DNA of 64,000 nt from Balamuthia mandrillaris (Eukaryota; Discosea; Longamoebia; Balamuthiidae). The translations under genes and the position numbers were made by a program. Numbering within the stretch: position 1 is the first letter of the stretch; each line of letters opens with the position of its first letter. The DNA lies in the NCBI GenBank assembly GCA_031835245.1, contig JAVKOQ010000002.1:412501-476500 (forward strand), in the 5' to 3' direction. Under the pieces are notes generated by a model. The model searched no databases. It was given only the letters and a program-made list of their open reading frames with translations, and was not told where the DNA came from. Below are positions 37,924 through 50,600 of the stretch, piece by piece.

Positions 37924-39668
37924 CTATGTGGAAGAAGTGGATGAGGAACTGTTGGTCTGTTTTTGGTGTTCCTTTTTGCCGAGTCGAATGGCCTCGTTGA
38001 AGCAGTCCAACAGTTCTTTGTTGGAAGGATCCAACTGCAAGCCTTCCCAAAAGGAACCTGCCGCCTCTCCGTAGTTCTTCATCTCGAAGTATGCCATGCC
38101 TTCTCTAAAGTATCCCTGTTAAGAGTTATTTTCCGTTAACTGGTGAAAAGAGGAACAGAGAAGGAAAAAAAAAGCAATAAAAGAAAACAAAAAGAAGGAA
38201 AGAAAAAGACAAAAAAAAACCTTTGGCCAGGAAGGAGCAAGTTGTTTGGCCTTTTGTGCATCGCGAAGGCTGGCATCATAGTCTTGAAGTTTGAGGAAGC
38301 AAGCCGAACGGTTGCTGTATAGGACATGATTGGCGGGGTCCAGCTCGATGGCTTGGCCGTACTTCTCTTTGGCAGTGGCCCAATCACCTGCCAAGAATGC
38401 TTTGTTGCCTTCGTTCTTTAACTGCGTTACCTGTTATTTGCGTTTACAAACGGTCGTTAGAATGTTAAAGAAAAGTACAGAGAAGAGAATAAAAGGAGAA
38501 GAAAGCAGGCAACATAGAACAGAGCAATCCAAACCTTCTCATCGACAGCACCCTCTCTTTGAGGCTTCTCCGGAAGCACATCTTGTTTCGTTTGTTTCTC
38601 GGGCGTCGTCGTCTCAGAAGCAGGAGAAGAAGTGGGAGCAACCACTTTCCTATCCACGAGAGAAGGAGCAGTTCGCCCACGCAACAAGCGAGCTGTGCGA
38701 TCATAGCCTTTGGCCTCTGCCATGTCCAACGGTGTCAAGCTCACCTCCCGCCCTCCTACTTGCTTAGTGGTGGCATTCGGGTTGGCTCCATGAGCCAACA
38801 GCTTCCTCACAATCTCCTCTCTGCCAGCGTCCGCCGCGCAATGCAGCGCCGTCCACCCTTCATCATTCGTTCGTTCGATATCCACTTGCTGCTGAGGAAG
38901 AGAGAGAAGCAGGTCAACGCCTTCCTCAAAGCCCATGGAGGCGGCCATGGCCAAGGCTGTGGCCTGGTCGAAGCTATTGGGAGCGTTGGGGTCGGCGCCG
39001 GCTTTGAGGAGAGCCTCCACCAGCTCCAGGTCCTGGTGCAGCACCGCATGAAGCAAGGGAGTGCCCACTTCATCCCTGTGTTCCAACAACAAAGCTACCT
39101 CTGGTGAGATCTTTTCTCCTTGGTCTTTTTCTGTGGAAGAGGCGGAGAGCGACTGAACGAGAAGTTGAACGAGCTGTTCTTTCTGAGCGGCGGAGGCGGT
39201 AGAAGGAGTGTTGGTGAGCAGGTGGAGCACCGTCTTGTTCTCCTTGTTGACGTGAGCGGCGTAGGCGCTTGACTCCAACAGCAGGAAACGGAGCAAGCTA
39301 AGGTCCGAGGGAGAGGAGAGGAATTGGCGAACGGCGAAGAAGAGGGGAGTGTCCTCGCGTTCGTCCTCTTGGGCGTTCACGTTGGCCCAGCACTCGGTGA
39401 GGAGGTACCTGGCCACCGCCTCCTGGCCAAAGTGACAGGCAAAGTGCAGGAGGGTGCGCTTGTGGGCGTCCTTAAAGTGGTCCACGAAACTGCAGGTGCT
39501 CTCATCCACCGCCCCCTCCTTCTCCTCTTCTTGCTTGCGGCGTTCAGTGAGCGCGTCTCGGAGGGTGGGCAGGTCGCCGGACTTGACGGCCAAGAAAAGC
39601 TTTTGAAGAAACTTCTTCTCGGTGAGATACTGCTGGGACTGCACGCCTGGCGACACCACCTCTTCCAT
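37924..39668 (-). CDS. Ankyrin and TPR repeat protein
   Basis: Exons 39668-38535, 38430-38221 and 38115-37924 total 1536 nt (511 aa), phases closing. Residues about 20-330 contain ankyrin repeats (KRTLLHFACHFGQEAVARYL, GTPLLHAVLHQDLELVEALL, GWTALHCAADAGREEIVRKL, SLTPLDMAEAKGYDRTARLL). After a Ser/Thr/Pro linker come TPR repeats (EGNKAFLAGDWATAKEKYGQ, ANHVLYSNRSACFLKLQDY, YFREGMAYFEMKNYGEA). The TPR block has the LKNEGN..F..GD start and SNRSAC motif of STI1/Hop-type TPRs that clamp the EEVD tails of Hsp70/Hsp90, so a co-chaperone or scaffold role is plausible. It ends in a Ser/Thr tail. Start chosen at the first Met of a long uninterrupted exon. Confidence 0.85.
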
Positions 39669-39865
39669 CCTTTTATTGTTTGTTTTATTTGTTCTTTCGC
39701 TGTCTTTCTTTTTTCTTTGCTCCTTTTCTGTGTCGTCATGGACAAATAACCCATGTCGTCCCGAACGTCGTCATGAGAATTTCTGTCGACGTTATGATAT
39801 GTTCATGTCGTCGCGGAGAAAATACATGAACGAAAAAAAACCACAAGACAACGGAATCAGGAGAG

Positions 39866-42706
39866 ATGGAAGAGCAGTCGCATCATTCTGCGCAGGTCGC
39901 TGCAGCGGAACCGAATGGTGGCATTGATCCTTGCGCCTCGTTGTCGCCAGAGGTAATTACTTCATTTTTTGTTTATTTCACCTCCAAACGTCGATTTAAT
40001 TTTAAATTTGATTTTTGGTAAAAGGTCTGCATCCACCTTTTTGCATTCCTCTCAGCGCCAGAGCTACTCAAATGTTCCCTCGTTTCACGGCGTTGGCACG
40101 CTCTCACCAACGACTTTTTGCTTTGGGTATAACATCGCTTCTCTTTGCAAAACTCTTTCTCTATCCCTTCTCAGACCTCGCTCCCTTCCTCTCTCCCTCC
40201 CTCTCTCTCTCCCTCTCTCTACCTCTCTCTTCTCATTTTTTCCTCTGGGTAGAAACTGTTGTGCGAACGAACGTTTCACGTTTCGCGACTGCACCCGAAG
40301 TTCGATTCCTGGAAGCAGTTCTTTAAGCATCGATACCCGCTGCTGCAACAAATAGGCAAGCAACACCTCAACACGAAGAAGATCTCCACGGACCTCGTTC
40401 ATGTGCACAAAGACAGACTAACCATCAGCTATGTCGGCACTGCCAAAGGAGACCAAACCTTTGGAATATCCTTTTAACATAAGAGAAAAGAGAGAAAGGA
40501 AGAAGAGAGGAGAGAGCAAAAGAGAAAGAAGAGAGGAAAGAGAATGAGAGAAAGTGAAAGCCTTAACGAAAGCATAAGGAGCCCAAGCAGAGTATCCATT
40601 GCAGATACTACCGTTTGGAGACTTTTGCCTCTGTGCCTATTTCGAGGTTCACGTCATTGAGGCTGGCTCTAAAGAGTACCTTTGCCCTATTCTCTCTCCT
40701 TTTTCCTTTTACTGATTTACAAAACACGAAACGAAAAAACAAAACAAACAGACATATTGCAATAGGAATCGCTCTGGACGGATATACCGAAATCAACGCG
40801 GCACCAGGATGGCGAGCAGGCTCTTATGGCTACCACGGCGACGACGGCAAACTCTACCTGGAGTCCGGCTTTGGGCGACCCTGGGGCGCTCCCTTGTTCA
40901 CCTCTGGAGACACCGTTGGCTGCGGCGTCGACCTGAGGAGAGGAGACTTGTTCTTCACCAAGAATGGGGAGTTTGTGGGCGTGGCGAAGAGAGGCATCAA
41001 AGCTCCTTTCTCCTATTTTGCGGTATGTGCGCTCCATTCAGTGGGCGCCGTGGTACGGTTCAACTTTGGTGGAAGTCATGGCAGAGACTTTGCCTTTGAC
41101 ATTGCTGGTCATGTACAGACTCTTTGCGCAGAAAGTTAGTCTTGTTTTTTGTTTGTGTTTTGTTTGTTTGTGTTTATTTCCTTTTCCGTTTTGAATTTAT
41201 TTTCTCATAATATTAAACAAAAAAGATATGGAGGACTTGTTGCGACTTGACAGTGATATTGTTACGAGTGACGATGCTGCAGAGGCTTTAACGGTGGATT
41301 GGGACAATGTCGACCCTTTTGACGACGTGATGCGACGAATTGCGGAGGAAGGAGCCGAGGAGGACCAAGACTTTGTTGAGTATTGTCGTCGTCAGCTGCG
41401 AGCACTGAGGTTTGTTTTTTTAATTTGCTCATTTCGTCTTATGACTTCCTATCTTATGTCCTTCTTTTATGGCTTCTGTTCTATTCTTCTTTCTTTTCAA
41501 AAAAAAAACAACAGAATTGAAGGATTAGATGTGGACACAATGACTATTACGGACGTCTTTCGATCGTTAACGGGGCTTGCAATGTATCTCCGAAGAGCCA
41601 TTGAAGAAAACAAGCGGTGGTCAGATGTGAGCGAGGTCGTAGAGCGTCCAGAACTAGACGAAGCTGCGTTTGCTGACATTTTCAACGCTCAACAAATCCT
41701 CGCTGACAACAATCAATTGACGGCATCTCCTTTGGTTCAGGGCATTCTGGGACAACTTGCTGGCTTCTGTGTTTACAATAATGATCCTAATCCGACAAAT
41801 GAAGAAGCAGAAGCAACTGAAGCGCCTACAGAAACAACAACTACTGCAGAAGATGAAGAAGAGCAAGAAACACCGCAACAAGTAGAAAGAGAAGATAGCG
41901 AATCAGGACTAGAAAAAGGAAAGGAAAAGGTGAACAATGACCGGGCGGAAGATGACAGCGACTCTTCCGATAATGACGATGAGGAAGAAGTTCAACGAAG
42001 ACAACCACCGCGAAAACGACGAGAAGAGACCAAACGAGACATCATGATACCACAAGATCTATGGGACTCGCTGGATGACTCTGGTAAACGCGCCATGCTC
42101 ATCCCTCTTCTTGCCATTCCTTGCACCGAATACGCCCGAGCCGTCTGCAGAAGAGATCTCTATTGGGTTACCAACCTTGACGTGCTTGATTCCGATCCCA
42201 AAGTATGTTTCCAATTCTTGTTCATCCTCTTCCCCTTCCTCTGCTTTTTTGTCTCAAATCTTTTCTTTTGTAAGATTCAAGCAATATTGCAAAACTATCA
42301 GTTTGATAGCAGAATGCAAGCCACAAGGCACTTAACAGATGCCTGCAATAACCTCGGCTCCCAAATCAACCAACTGAAATCAGCTGTCGCGCAGGCCAAA
42401 GCCAGACACGAAGCTTCCAAGCACCAATCCACCAAACGCTCCCTCCTCAATCTGTTCCGCTTTGGCAGCAGAAACTCTTCCTCTTCTTCCCCCTCCTCTT
42501 CATCATCCAACTCTTCTGCAACAATGCCCATTTCGCACAGTCCAGTGGCCAATCTGTTATATCACTCTTGGAGGTTAGTTTCTGGTATGTTTGGTGGCAG
42601 CAGCAACACAACAAGAGCACGTTCTTCATCATCCTCATCCCCATCATCACCGTCTTCTTCCTCCTCTTCACAAACACCTTATAATCAAGAAGAGGATGAA
42701 AAATAA
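39866..42706 (+). CDS. F-box and SPRY domain protein with candidate U12 intron
   Basis: Exons 39866-39952, 40025-40126, 40253-40465, 40605-40675, 40752-41134, 41226-41409, 41515-42202 and 42275-42706 total 2160 nt (719 aa). The F-box (about residues 25-75) reads CIHLFAFLSAPELLKCSLVS and RRWHALTNDFLLW. The SPRY domain (about 120-280) has CAYFEVHVIEAG, HIAIGIALDG, YGYHGDDGKLYLESG, GDTVGCGVDLRRG and FFTKNG. The remaining about 430 residues are acidic and unrecognised, with Ser-rich ends. Exon 3 must end at 40465, where no GT exists but the sequence reads ATATCCTTTT, the U12 AT-type donor; CCTTAAC at 40561 fits the U12 branch site. The acceptor (40604 or 40592, both AG) is uncertain. If the intron at 41135 is not spliced the SPRY part ends 15 nt later and a second gene would start at 41228. 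Confidence 0.75.
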
Positions 42707-43036
42707 AAAAACGCATTCTTCTTCAAGTTTCCCAACTGCGTTGGTACAGGTACTCTCTCTCTCCTCTGCGCCTTTGATTCAGATTGGAACAGGGAAAAAT
42801 AGATAAGATCACATTTTTGATATCTGATTGGGCAACAATGCCTGTTGGCTCCTCAAGCATATCCTTTTTTTGGGTGAAGGCTGGAAAATTTGTTGAAATT
42901 CACACCCTGATTGGGCAACAAATTGTTCGTTAGCGTTCCGAAGCGGCGCCTCTGGAGGCTTCAAAAGACCTGGAAGCATTACTGTGCCCGTATGGTTATG
43001 CTTGTTGACCACCACCGCTAACCTCTTGACGAACAA
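42707..43036. other. Intergenic, tandem genes
   Basis: 3' flank of the F-box/SPRY gene and promoter/leader of the glycosyltransferase gene. No additional exon supported. Confidence 0.5.
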
Positions 43037-45343
43037 ATGCACTGGACGCGTGGCCAGCTCTTTCAAGGGTTGCTGCTGATCCTCACCGGAAGCCTTTTGT
43101 TGGGCGCCTTCCTTTCCAGCAGGGTCACCTCGCATGCCCCCTCCACAAGTTCCTCTGAGGCGGCACAGAACAACCATCCTTATGAATCGCACGTGCCAGG
43201 CGAGCAAGAAACGATGCAACGTTCTTCATACTCCAAGAACGACACCGAACCGCTGTCCGCAACCTCTCCTCTTCTACCGACAACAAAGTCATCCTATTCT
43301 TCCTTCTCGTCCTTCTCTTCTTCCACTTCCTCTTCCTACTCCTCTTCCTCCTCCTCCTCCTCCTCCTCCTCCTCTTTTTCTTCTTCTTCATCTTCTTCGG
43401 TATCCGCTTCCCGCACCGGAGTATCTCTGCAAAACTACGTGGAGGTGGCTATTGCTCAAGGACACGACGTGCAACCGCAACACCAAGAGTGCTACGCGAG
43501 GTGGGGGCTTAACTATCTCACCGAATGGCGGGCCAACGGTCAAGACTACTGCAACCCATTCTCATCCACTTCTTCTTCGTCTGAGGCCGTTTGTCACTTA
43601 TTCAAAGACCCCAGAGAAGCTGGAGGCATACCAAGGAACGTTTGTCTGTTGCGAAGGGTGGTGATGGACTTTGCCAAGATTAAAGAAAAGAAGTGTGGCT
43701 GTAGTGTGGGTAACTACCAAAAGTCATCTTCAAATTCCTTTGAGTTGAACGGTTTGTTCCTTTGTCGTTTCGTTCTGTGTGTCGCCTCTTGTTCCTTTCC
43801 TCATGCTTTCTTCTTTGCTAATACTGCTGCGTAACTATAGATGGAGCTGTGCAGCTGGCTTGTAACAAAGAGGCCTCCCTTTGGAGTGAGCACAACTTTG
43901 CAGAAAATAACCTCTATTGGTCTCTTCATACCACGTTTGGCAAACTGGACAACATGGAAAGTATGTGCAACAGCAACAACACCATTCGTCATCCTGTCTA
44001 TATCATCAACCGGTGGGATGTAAGTTCTCCTGCTTTTTCCAATTTTGTTTTCATCTCTTTTGGTAGTTATGTTGCAGTTTACTTATCTTTGTTTACTGTG
44101 GTGCCAAACAAGACGACCAATTGGTTTCATGCGCAAGAAGACCTTGTTCGGGCGTTCACCAGTTTTGCTCTATTGGGCTTCGATCCATCAGAGTCTCAAA
44201 TCATCATAGCCGAAGGAATGATGCACGTTGCCTTCTTCTCCCTTCCAAAACTTTAGTATTTATTTTTTTCTTATCAACGTCCTTAACAAAAAGTAAGGGA
44301 CCTTACATCGAGGTGTTCCGCAGAGCATTCTCGCCAAACCATCCAGTATTATATCTGTCAGATCTCCACAACAAAGCATATTGCTTTGAGAGGGCTACCA
44401 TCAGCATTTTTGGAGGTACCAGTCCCATTAGTCGAGACATAGGTGCAAGATGGCAATGCCGTTCCAGTCCTGTTTTGATTGGTTACAGGTTTGCGTTGTT
44501 CTTGCTATGCTTCTTGTTCTTGTTCTTGTTCTTCTTGTTCTGCTTCTTCTTCTTCTTCTTCTTCTTCTTCTTCTTCTTCTTCTTCTTCTTCTTCTTCTTC
44601 TGCCTTCTTCTTCTTCATGTCTTTACGCTTTGCGACAACAAAGAAACTACATGCTGGATGCACTGAATGTGAGAGACTTTCTCCCTGATCCGAACACCAT
44701 TACCATCACTGTTTCTGAGCGAAGGGACTATGTCAACGATGAACATGTGGGCAATAGGAATGTTGAGCGAAAAATAGAAAACCACCAGCAGTTTGTAAGT
44801 ATGTTGATGCAGAGATATCCACAAGCCATCATAAGAAACGTTAACTTCGCATCGCTTGATATTATGGAACAGGTTATTATTCTTCTCATGAACCTTTTGT
44901 TTTTATGTTTAAGGCATTTTCATTCCTATCTTTCTTCTCTGGTCTTATAGATCAATATCATTCGCAAAACGGACATTTTAATCGGTATTCATGGTGCTGC
45001 TCTCGCTCATATTACATTCTTACCACAAGACAGTTCACTCGTCGAAGTAATCAACTACCTTTTTTCCCTCCTTTGAAACCGTCTTCTCACTCTCTTTCTC
45101 TCTCCCCTCTCGCTCTTCTCTATTCGCTCTTTTCTCGCTTCTCTCCGGTCCACATAGATATGGTCTCCAGGACGGTTTGGGAACTATCATTATGAGAACA
45201 TGGCGGCCTACTTCAACATCGACTACTCTCGTGCCAGTATTTACAACCACAAAATAGCGGACCCGGCTCCCATATTCCAAGCCATCGACCCAGCATACAA
45301 AAGGATTCAACGGCTGAAGGAGATGAAGCAAAGAGAGCAATAG
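43037..45343 (+). CDS. GT61-family glycosyltransferase (xylosyltransferase-like)
   Basis: Predicted Golgi type II membrane glycosyltransferase. Exons 43037-43751, 43841-44019, 44113-44226, 44298-44488, 44644-44872, 44951-45046 and 45158-45343 total 1710 nt (569 aa), phases closing. A signal anchor (GLLLILTGSLLLGAFLS) lies at residues 10-27, followed by a long Ser-rich stem (about 40-130). The lumenal domain has NWFHAQEDLVRAF, a core sugar-nucleotide region FVSMLMQRYPQAI, the GT61 hallmark GIHGAALAH and the C-terminal GNYHYENMA block. These match plant-type beta-1,2-xylosyltransferase and EOGT relatives, which modify N-glycans or O-linked residues; the exact donor cannot be read from sequence. 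An 18-nt GT...AG stretch at 44795 is coding, not intron. A long TTC array fills the intron before exon 5. Confidence 0.8.
44543..44601 (+). repeat. (TTC)n array in an intron
   Basis: About 20 TTC units in the intron between exons 4 and 5 of the GT61 gene, sense strand pyrimidine. Confidence 0.9.
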
Positions 45344-45482
45344 CTCCACATCATACTTTCCTTTTCCGAGTCGATATCACGTCAGCGTGCCGCTTCACCC
45401 AAGATGTTGGTTGGCGAAGAACAGCCCGAGCTTTCCCTATTTGTTTTGTTTTTGTTTTGTTTATATTATAAACTCTCAAGCA

Positions 45483-47609
45483 ATGACTTCCCGGTCCCGG
45501 TGGGGCCGCACCACTTCTGGTAGATCTCAGGAGAAGAGAATGGACCACGCCAAGAACCAAGAACGACAACAAGAAGACAAAGAAGCGGACAAAAACAAAC
45601 CCAAGGTTGAGGAGGAGGAAGATGATGAAGAGGAAATATTACCTGCAGTCTCTCCTGCAGATCCTCCGGACCTTGCTACAGCCTCTCTCTCCCCATCGAC
45701 CATCCCTCAAACGCCACGCTCTCAAATGACCTGGCTAACCAAAGTGTTCGAGGAGGAAAGCAAGCGGAACCGGAGCAGCGTTTACGGAGTGGACTACAGC
45801 AGTTTGGGAACTTTTTCTCTCAAGTCAGAAAGCGACGCCATGTTTCGGTTGGTATTTTCCTTGTTCTCATAACGCATGGTGCATTTGAGCTAACTGTTCT
45901 GAGAACCTTTTCCATACCCAAGGTTTTGGGTTCTTGTTCAAGACTTCAAAAGAACGAAAGACAGGCTCGCAAGAACAACAATAGCGAAAACGTTGTACAC
46001 AGAATACCTCATTCCATCCTCTCCCGAATACCTCTTGCACAGCAACTCTGCTCTCCAAGTACGCGTTCTCAGCCCATCTCATGAGCTGCTCTTACTTAGT
46101 TGCGTTGTCAACAGATGAATCCATCAATAATGAAAAGCATTGAACGAACGTTGAGTGAGTTGGCTATATATCCTCGCAACCTCTTTGATGAAGCCCAACA
46201 GGAGGTGTGGAAGTTGATGCGACAACAAAAGTTTCCTGTATTCTTGAAGAACATGTTCAACGCTGTTATCTTCGTGGCTAACACTCACAAAATAATCACT
46301 TGTAACAACACGAACGTAGCCATGGGAATGGGAGCTGTCACATCACCAACAGAACAACGTTTAATGGATGCAGCATTGCACCATCAACACCACAACGCAA
46401 CACTGTTCGATTCCTCGTTTGTTTGTTCTCTTGTGTTTTTCTGTGTTGTTGTTTTGTCCTCTGCTGGTTTTTGATGTCGTCTCGGTGTTTTGTCCTATCT
46501 TTCTTACCTTACTCAAAACCATTCTCTCGTCCTCCATGATAGCGGACAAGCTTCTCGTTTCTCTCCCTCATTCGTGTCAGCAGAGACAGCAGCGAAGTCA
46601 GCGCAGCTCCACATGAACTTGCAGCTGCAGATCCCCGACGTGGTATTCACCGGTTTTGTTCGCTTTGTGCACTCCTCCAAGTGGACCACCCAGCCCAGCG
46701 ACTCCGGCAATGTGGCTGGAAATGGTGCTGGTGGTAGTAACGCTGGCCGCAATGATGATGGTTCAACGTTGAACTATGGACTCAGTAGCCCAGAGGGTCC
46801 TCTGCCAAGTAACAGCAATGCAAAGACACCACCGGGACAGGAGTTGGCTTACCTCAACCCGTCGGACGCTACCAACGGATTATGCGCCGTCAAAGGTTCC
46901 GCCGTTGTTAATGCTCCTGCTTACAAGGTTTCTCTCTCTTTCTGTTTCTTTTTTTTTTAAAAAAAAAAAAGAAATGCCACTATAGCAACTCGCTGCTTGC
47001 AACACAATGACAAACAACTTATAGGTGCTGGACTTTATAACCTCGGTGGAGGAGCGTTGCTGGTGGGATGACCTCTATGGAGTGGGCCAGGTGCTGGAGA
47101 CTTTTGGAGAGGACCTGACGCAGCTGTTGCGGGTCGACATGTACATACCCGGCGGCCGCAACGTCGTCAATAACAGGGACTTGCTTGTCCTTCGCAGTGC
47201 CAAACGCATGAGAGACGGAGCGTGTATATACCTTTGGCGCTCGGTAACTACTTATTCATGTTCATGCTTTTCTTCTTTCGTTTTTCTAACTTCCTCCTCC
47301 TTTTCTCCGTTGTCTTTTGTCCGTCCTATGCGCTACTGTCCTTGCTTCTTCTTTCTTTATGTTTTTTTTTTAAAAAACCTCTCTGCGCAGGTTGCGCATC
47401 CAAAGTATCCACCAAAGCCAGACGTTTTGAGGGCGGAAGCCATCCTCGCTGGTTTCCTTGTGTTGCCAAACGAAGACCGGTTCACTTCCACGCTAATATC
47501 CATATCTATGGTCTGCTTTCTCACCTTCTCCTACTTCTTTGCCTCCAATCTTTTGTCCTCTTTCCTCTCCTCCTTCTTCTGCTTCTTCTTTCTTCTTCTT
47601 AGTTCTTTC

Positions 47610-47641
<32 letters not shown>

Positions 47642-50600
47642 CTTCTTCTTCTTCTTCTTCTTCTTCTTCTTCTTCTTCTTCTTGTTCTTCTTGTTCTTCT
47701 TCTGTCTCCTTCATTTAACGCAACATATGATAGTTGGATCCGAAAGGGAAAGTATCGGCAACAGCAGTGCAGTCCCTAAACATGATGCAAGCACGTTTGC
47801 CGCTGCGCTTCGCCCAATACATGCGTGACGTGGAGCAACTCCACATCGAACGACCACTGCCGAGCCACATCCGCCCTCCCTTCTTCGTTCCAACTTGTTA
47901 CAGCTACAACGGCAGTTGGAATCCCTGTCCGGAAGCTCCTGTTCTTGGGCAACATGGACCCAACAACAACAACGTGAACGATACAGTGAAGAAAGAAGAG
48001 GAGGAACAAGAGAACAACAGCAATGGCGCTCAACAAAGGGAACGGAAAGGATCCAAGAAGAGCTGCCCCATATCAGCTCATATAAGTTTCATGGAGGCGG
48101 AGAGCGTGTTAGTGCTGAGCAAGGGACCGATCAACGTTTCGTCCTCCGCGTCGTCGTCTTCATCGTCTACGGTGAAGCATTGGATAGGATATCATAACGG
48201 AAAGAGAGGGTTGTTTGATGTGGACTATGTGCGGCTGTCAGATGCGGCTTCTCCTGTTGTTGCTGCTCTTTCAACCTCATCGAACTCTCCTTTGAAACAC
48301 ACTTCAGGTTTCTTCTTCTTATTTATATTCTTCGTTATTCTAACTTTATCAACTAAACAGAAGAAGAGAATAGAGGAACAATCTCACCTTCCGTCAACTA
48401 CACGCCATTCATAGAGCTCATCACTCGCCCCAACCTCACCATTCTTTCCACAATTTGCAACCATGCCGATCCCTCTGTGGCTGAACGCTCCGCTCTCGCC
48501 TTTCTCCAACTCCTGAAGATAACCCCTGGCCGAACCATCCCTCTTCTGATCACCCTCATCGCCAACGAGGTGCGAAAGACAAACCTCATTGAGAGCTCCA
48601 CGCTCTTTCGTGGCCACAACATCGCGAGCCATCTATTGAGCGCCTACTGCCAACTAGTCGGAAGGCATTACCTTCACAAGATGGTTCAACCGCTGGTGGA
48701 GAAAGTGTTGGCCTTTTACTCGCAGGGCAAGTCCATTGAAGTGGATCCGGCGAGGTTGGGGCCACACGATAATCCGCACGGCAACTTGCAGAGGTTGAAC
48801 GAGATATGCTCCTCCTTTGTGCCTACCACTCTTTCCTCGTTGAGGTTTTGTCCAAAGTAACTCCCTCCGCATTCGGTTCCTCTTCTCACTTTCTTTAGTG
48901 CTTCATCCCTTTATACTAATTGTTTGCTCTATAGCACGTTTCGCGTCATATGTTATCATCTGCAAAGAGAAGTGGAGAAAAAGTTTCCAGATAGCAGATA
49001 TATAGTGCTGGGCGGATTCTTTTTCCTCCGTTTCATCAGTCCTGCTATCGTCAGCCCTGAGGCATTCGGCGTTCTTGATGGCAAGATCTCGTGTTCATCT
49101 TATTGTTCTTGTTCTTCTTGCTCTTCTTACATGTCTCTCTCTCCTTCAGCATTAGGAAAGAAACCGGAGGACATAACTCCTGATGTCAGAAGAGGCCTCG
49201 TCCTTGTCTCCAAAGTTATCCAAAACCTAGCAAACGGCGTTGAGTTTGGCGAGAAGGAGGAGCACATGACACAGCTCAACTCCTTCATCCGAAGCAACAT
49301 TCCCGAGATGGAGCGTTTCTTCGAGGAGATTGCCTCCTTTTTTCCTGATGTCGAACCTGAAGAGCAACTCTCCACGGAGGACGTTCGTCCATTTGCCCGT
49401 TATCTTCATGCCGTAGTATGCGATCATCTTACCGACATTGTCCTCAAGTTTGAGCAGTTGGAAAGAAGTTCCTCGCCCTCTTCGACTTCTTCTTCTTCTT
49501 CTGCTTCTCCTGTTGGCAACCGAATTATGGAGAAGAACGGACAGTCCACCTTTGAGACGCTGATACAAGTTCTGTTGGGAGCGGGGCCGGCCCCTCCAGT
49601 CGATGAGAAAGATATCAATCTCGAAATAGCTCTGCACGGATGTTACTCTTCTTCGTTTCCTTTGTCTTCTTCCTCGCTGTCTCCTTCTACTTCAAAGAAA
49701 AGCAAGTTTCTATCCATCAAAGGAAAGAAGAGCAGAAAGAGTTCTGGGTCAGGTATAGCGACAGGAATAGCAGTAGGAGGCAGCGGAGGAGCAAGTGGAA
49801 GTGGGGGAGGAGGAAGCGTTATTGGAGGAAGAGTGAGAGGAGGTGTACCGAACTTCGAACGACCTGTTCGGAAAGGCAAACCACGAATGTTCTATGGAAC
49901 AATCTCTGGTGCCATTTCTCACGCGTCTTCCTTCTCCTCTTCATCTTCATCTTCAACTTCTTCCTCTGCTTCTTCAACGAATGTTTCATCTTCACAAGAG
50001 ACTCAACAAGGCCTTCGTTCTTCGGATGGAAGTGTTGCCACAAGAGGAGGTCCTTCCATCAAAGAACTTCGTAGCACATTTGAAGCTCAGTCTGTACATT
50101 CTTCCACTTCTCCATCCTCACTTTCTTTCGGCAAACGGCCAACTGTAAACAATAGACCAAAGGGTGGTAGCACAACTAGACCTTTTGCTCATTCTCTATG
50201 GGAGAATGGAGAGATCCATCGCTCCTCTCCTCCCTCTTCTGCCTCACCTCCAAACCACAACACCGACCCCTTTCTTCCTCCTCCTAACAACATTTCTCTT
50301 TCTTCTCCATCTTCGCCCTCTTCCTCTCATTCCTCCTCCTCTCCCATCGAGACAAGACGACGAAGCGCCACAAGCCCCAATGTGCATATCATCAACCATA
50401 ACAAAAAGAAAGAGAAGGCTCTGAATGTTCAGGAGGATAGCAGAAGCCAAACCTGGCTGACAACATCGGAGAAGGAGACGAAGCAAAAGCAGAAGGAGCA
50501 AAGAAAGAATAAGGCACGCTTTAGAAGTGAATCGTTTTCGATGGGAGACGGCCGCAGCAACCCTCTGGGCAGCGACGGAGAGGAGTCGCCTTCGGCTATG

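Noticed and set aside
44795-44812. An 18-nt GTAAGT...CAG that looks like a complete intron in the GT61 gene
   Set aside because: Far too short to splice, and reading through gives FVSMLMQRYP, the expected GT61 sequence.
47493-47714. Poly-Glu minus-strand open frame
   Set aside because: It is the reverse of the (TTC)n intron array in the RGS-START-RasGAP gene.
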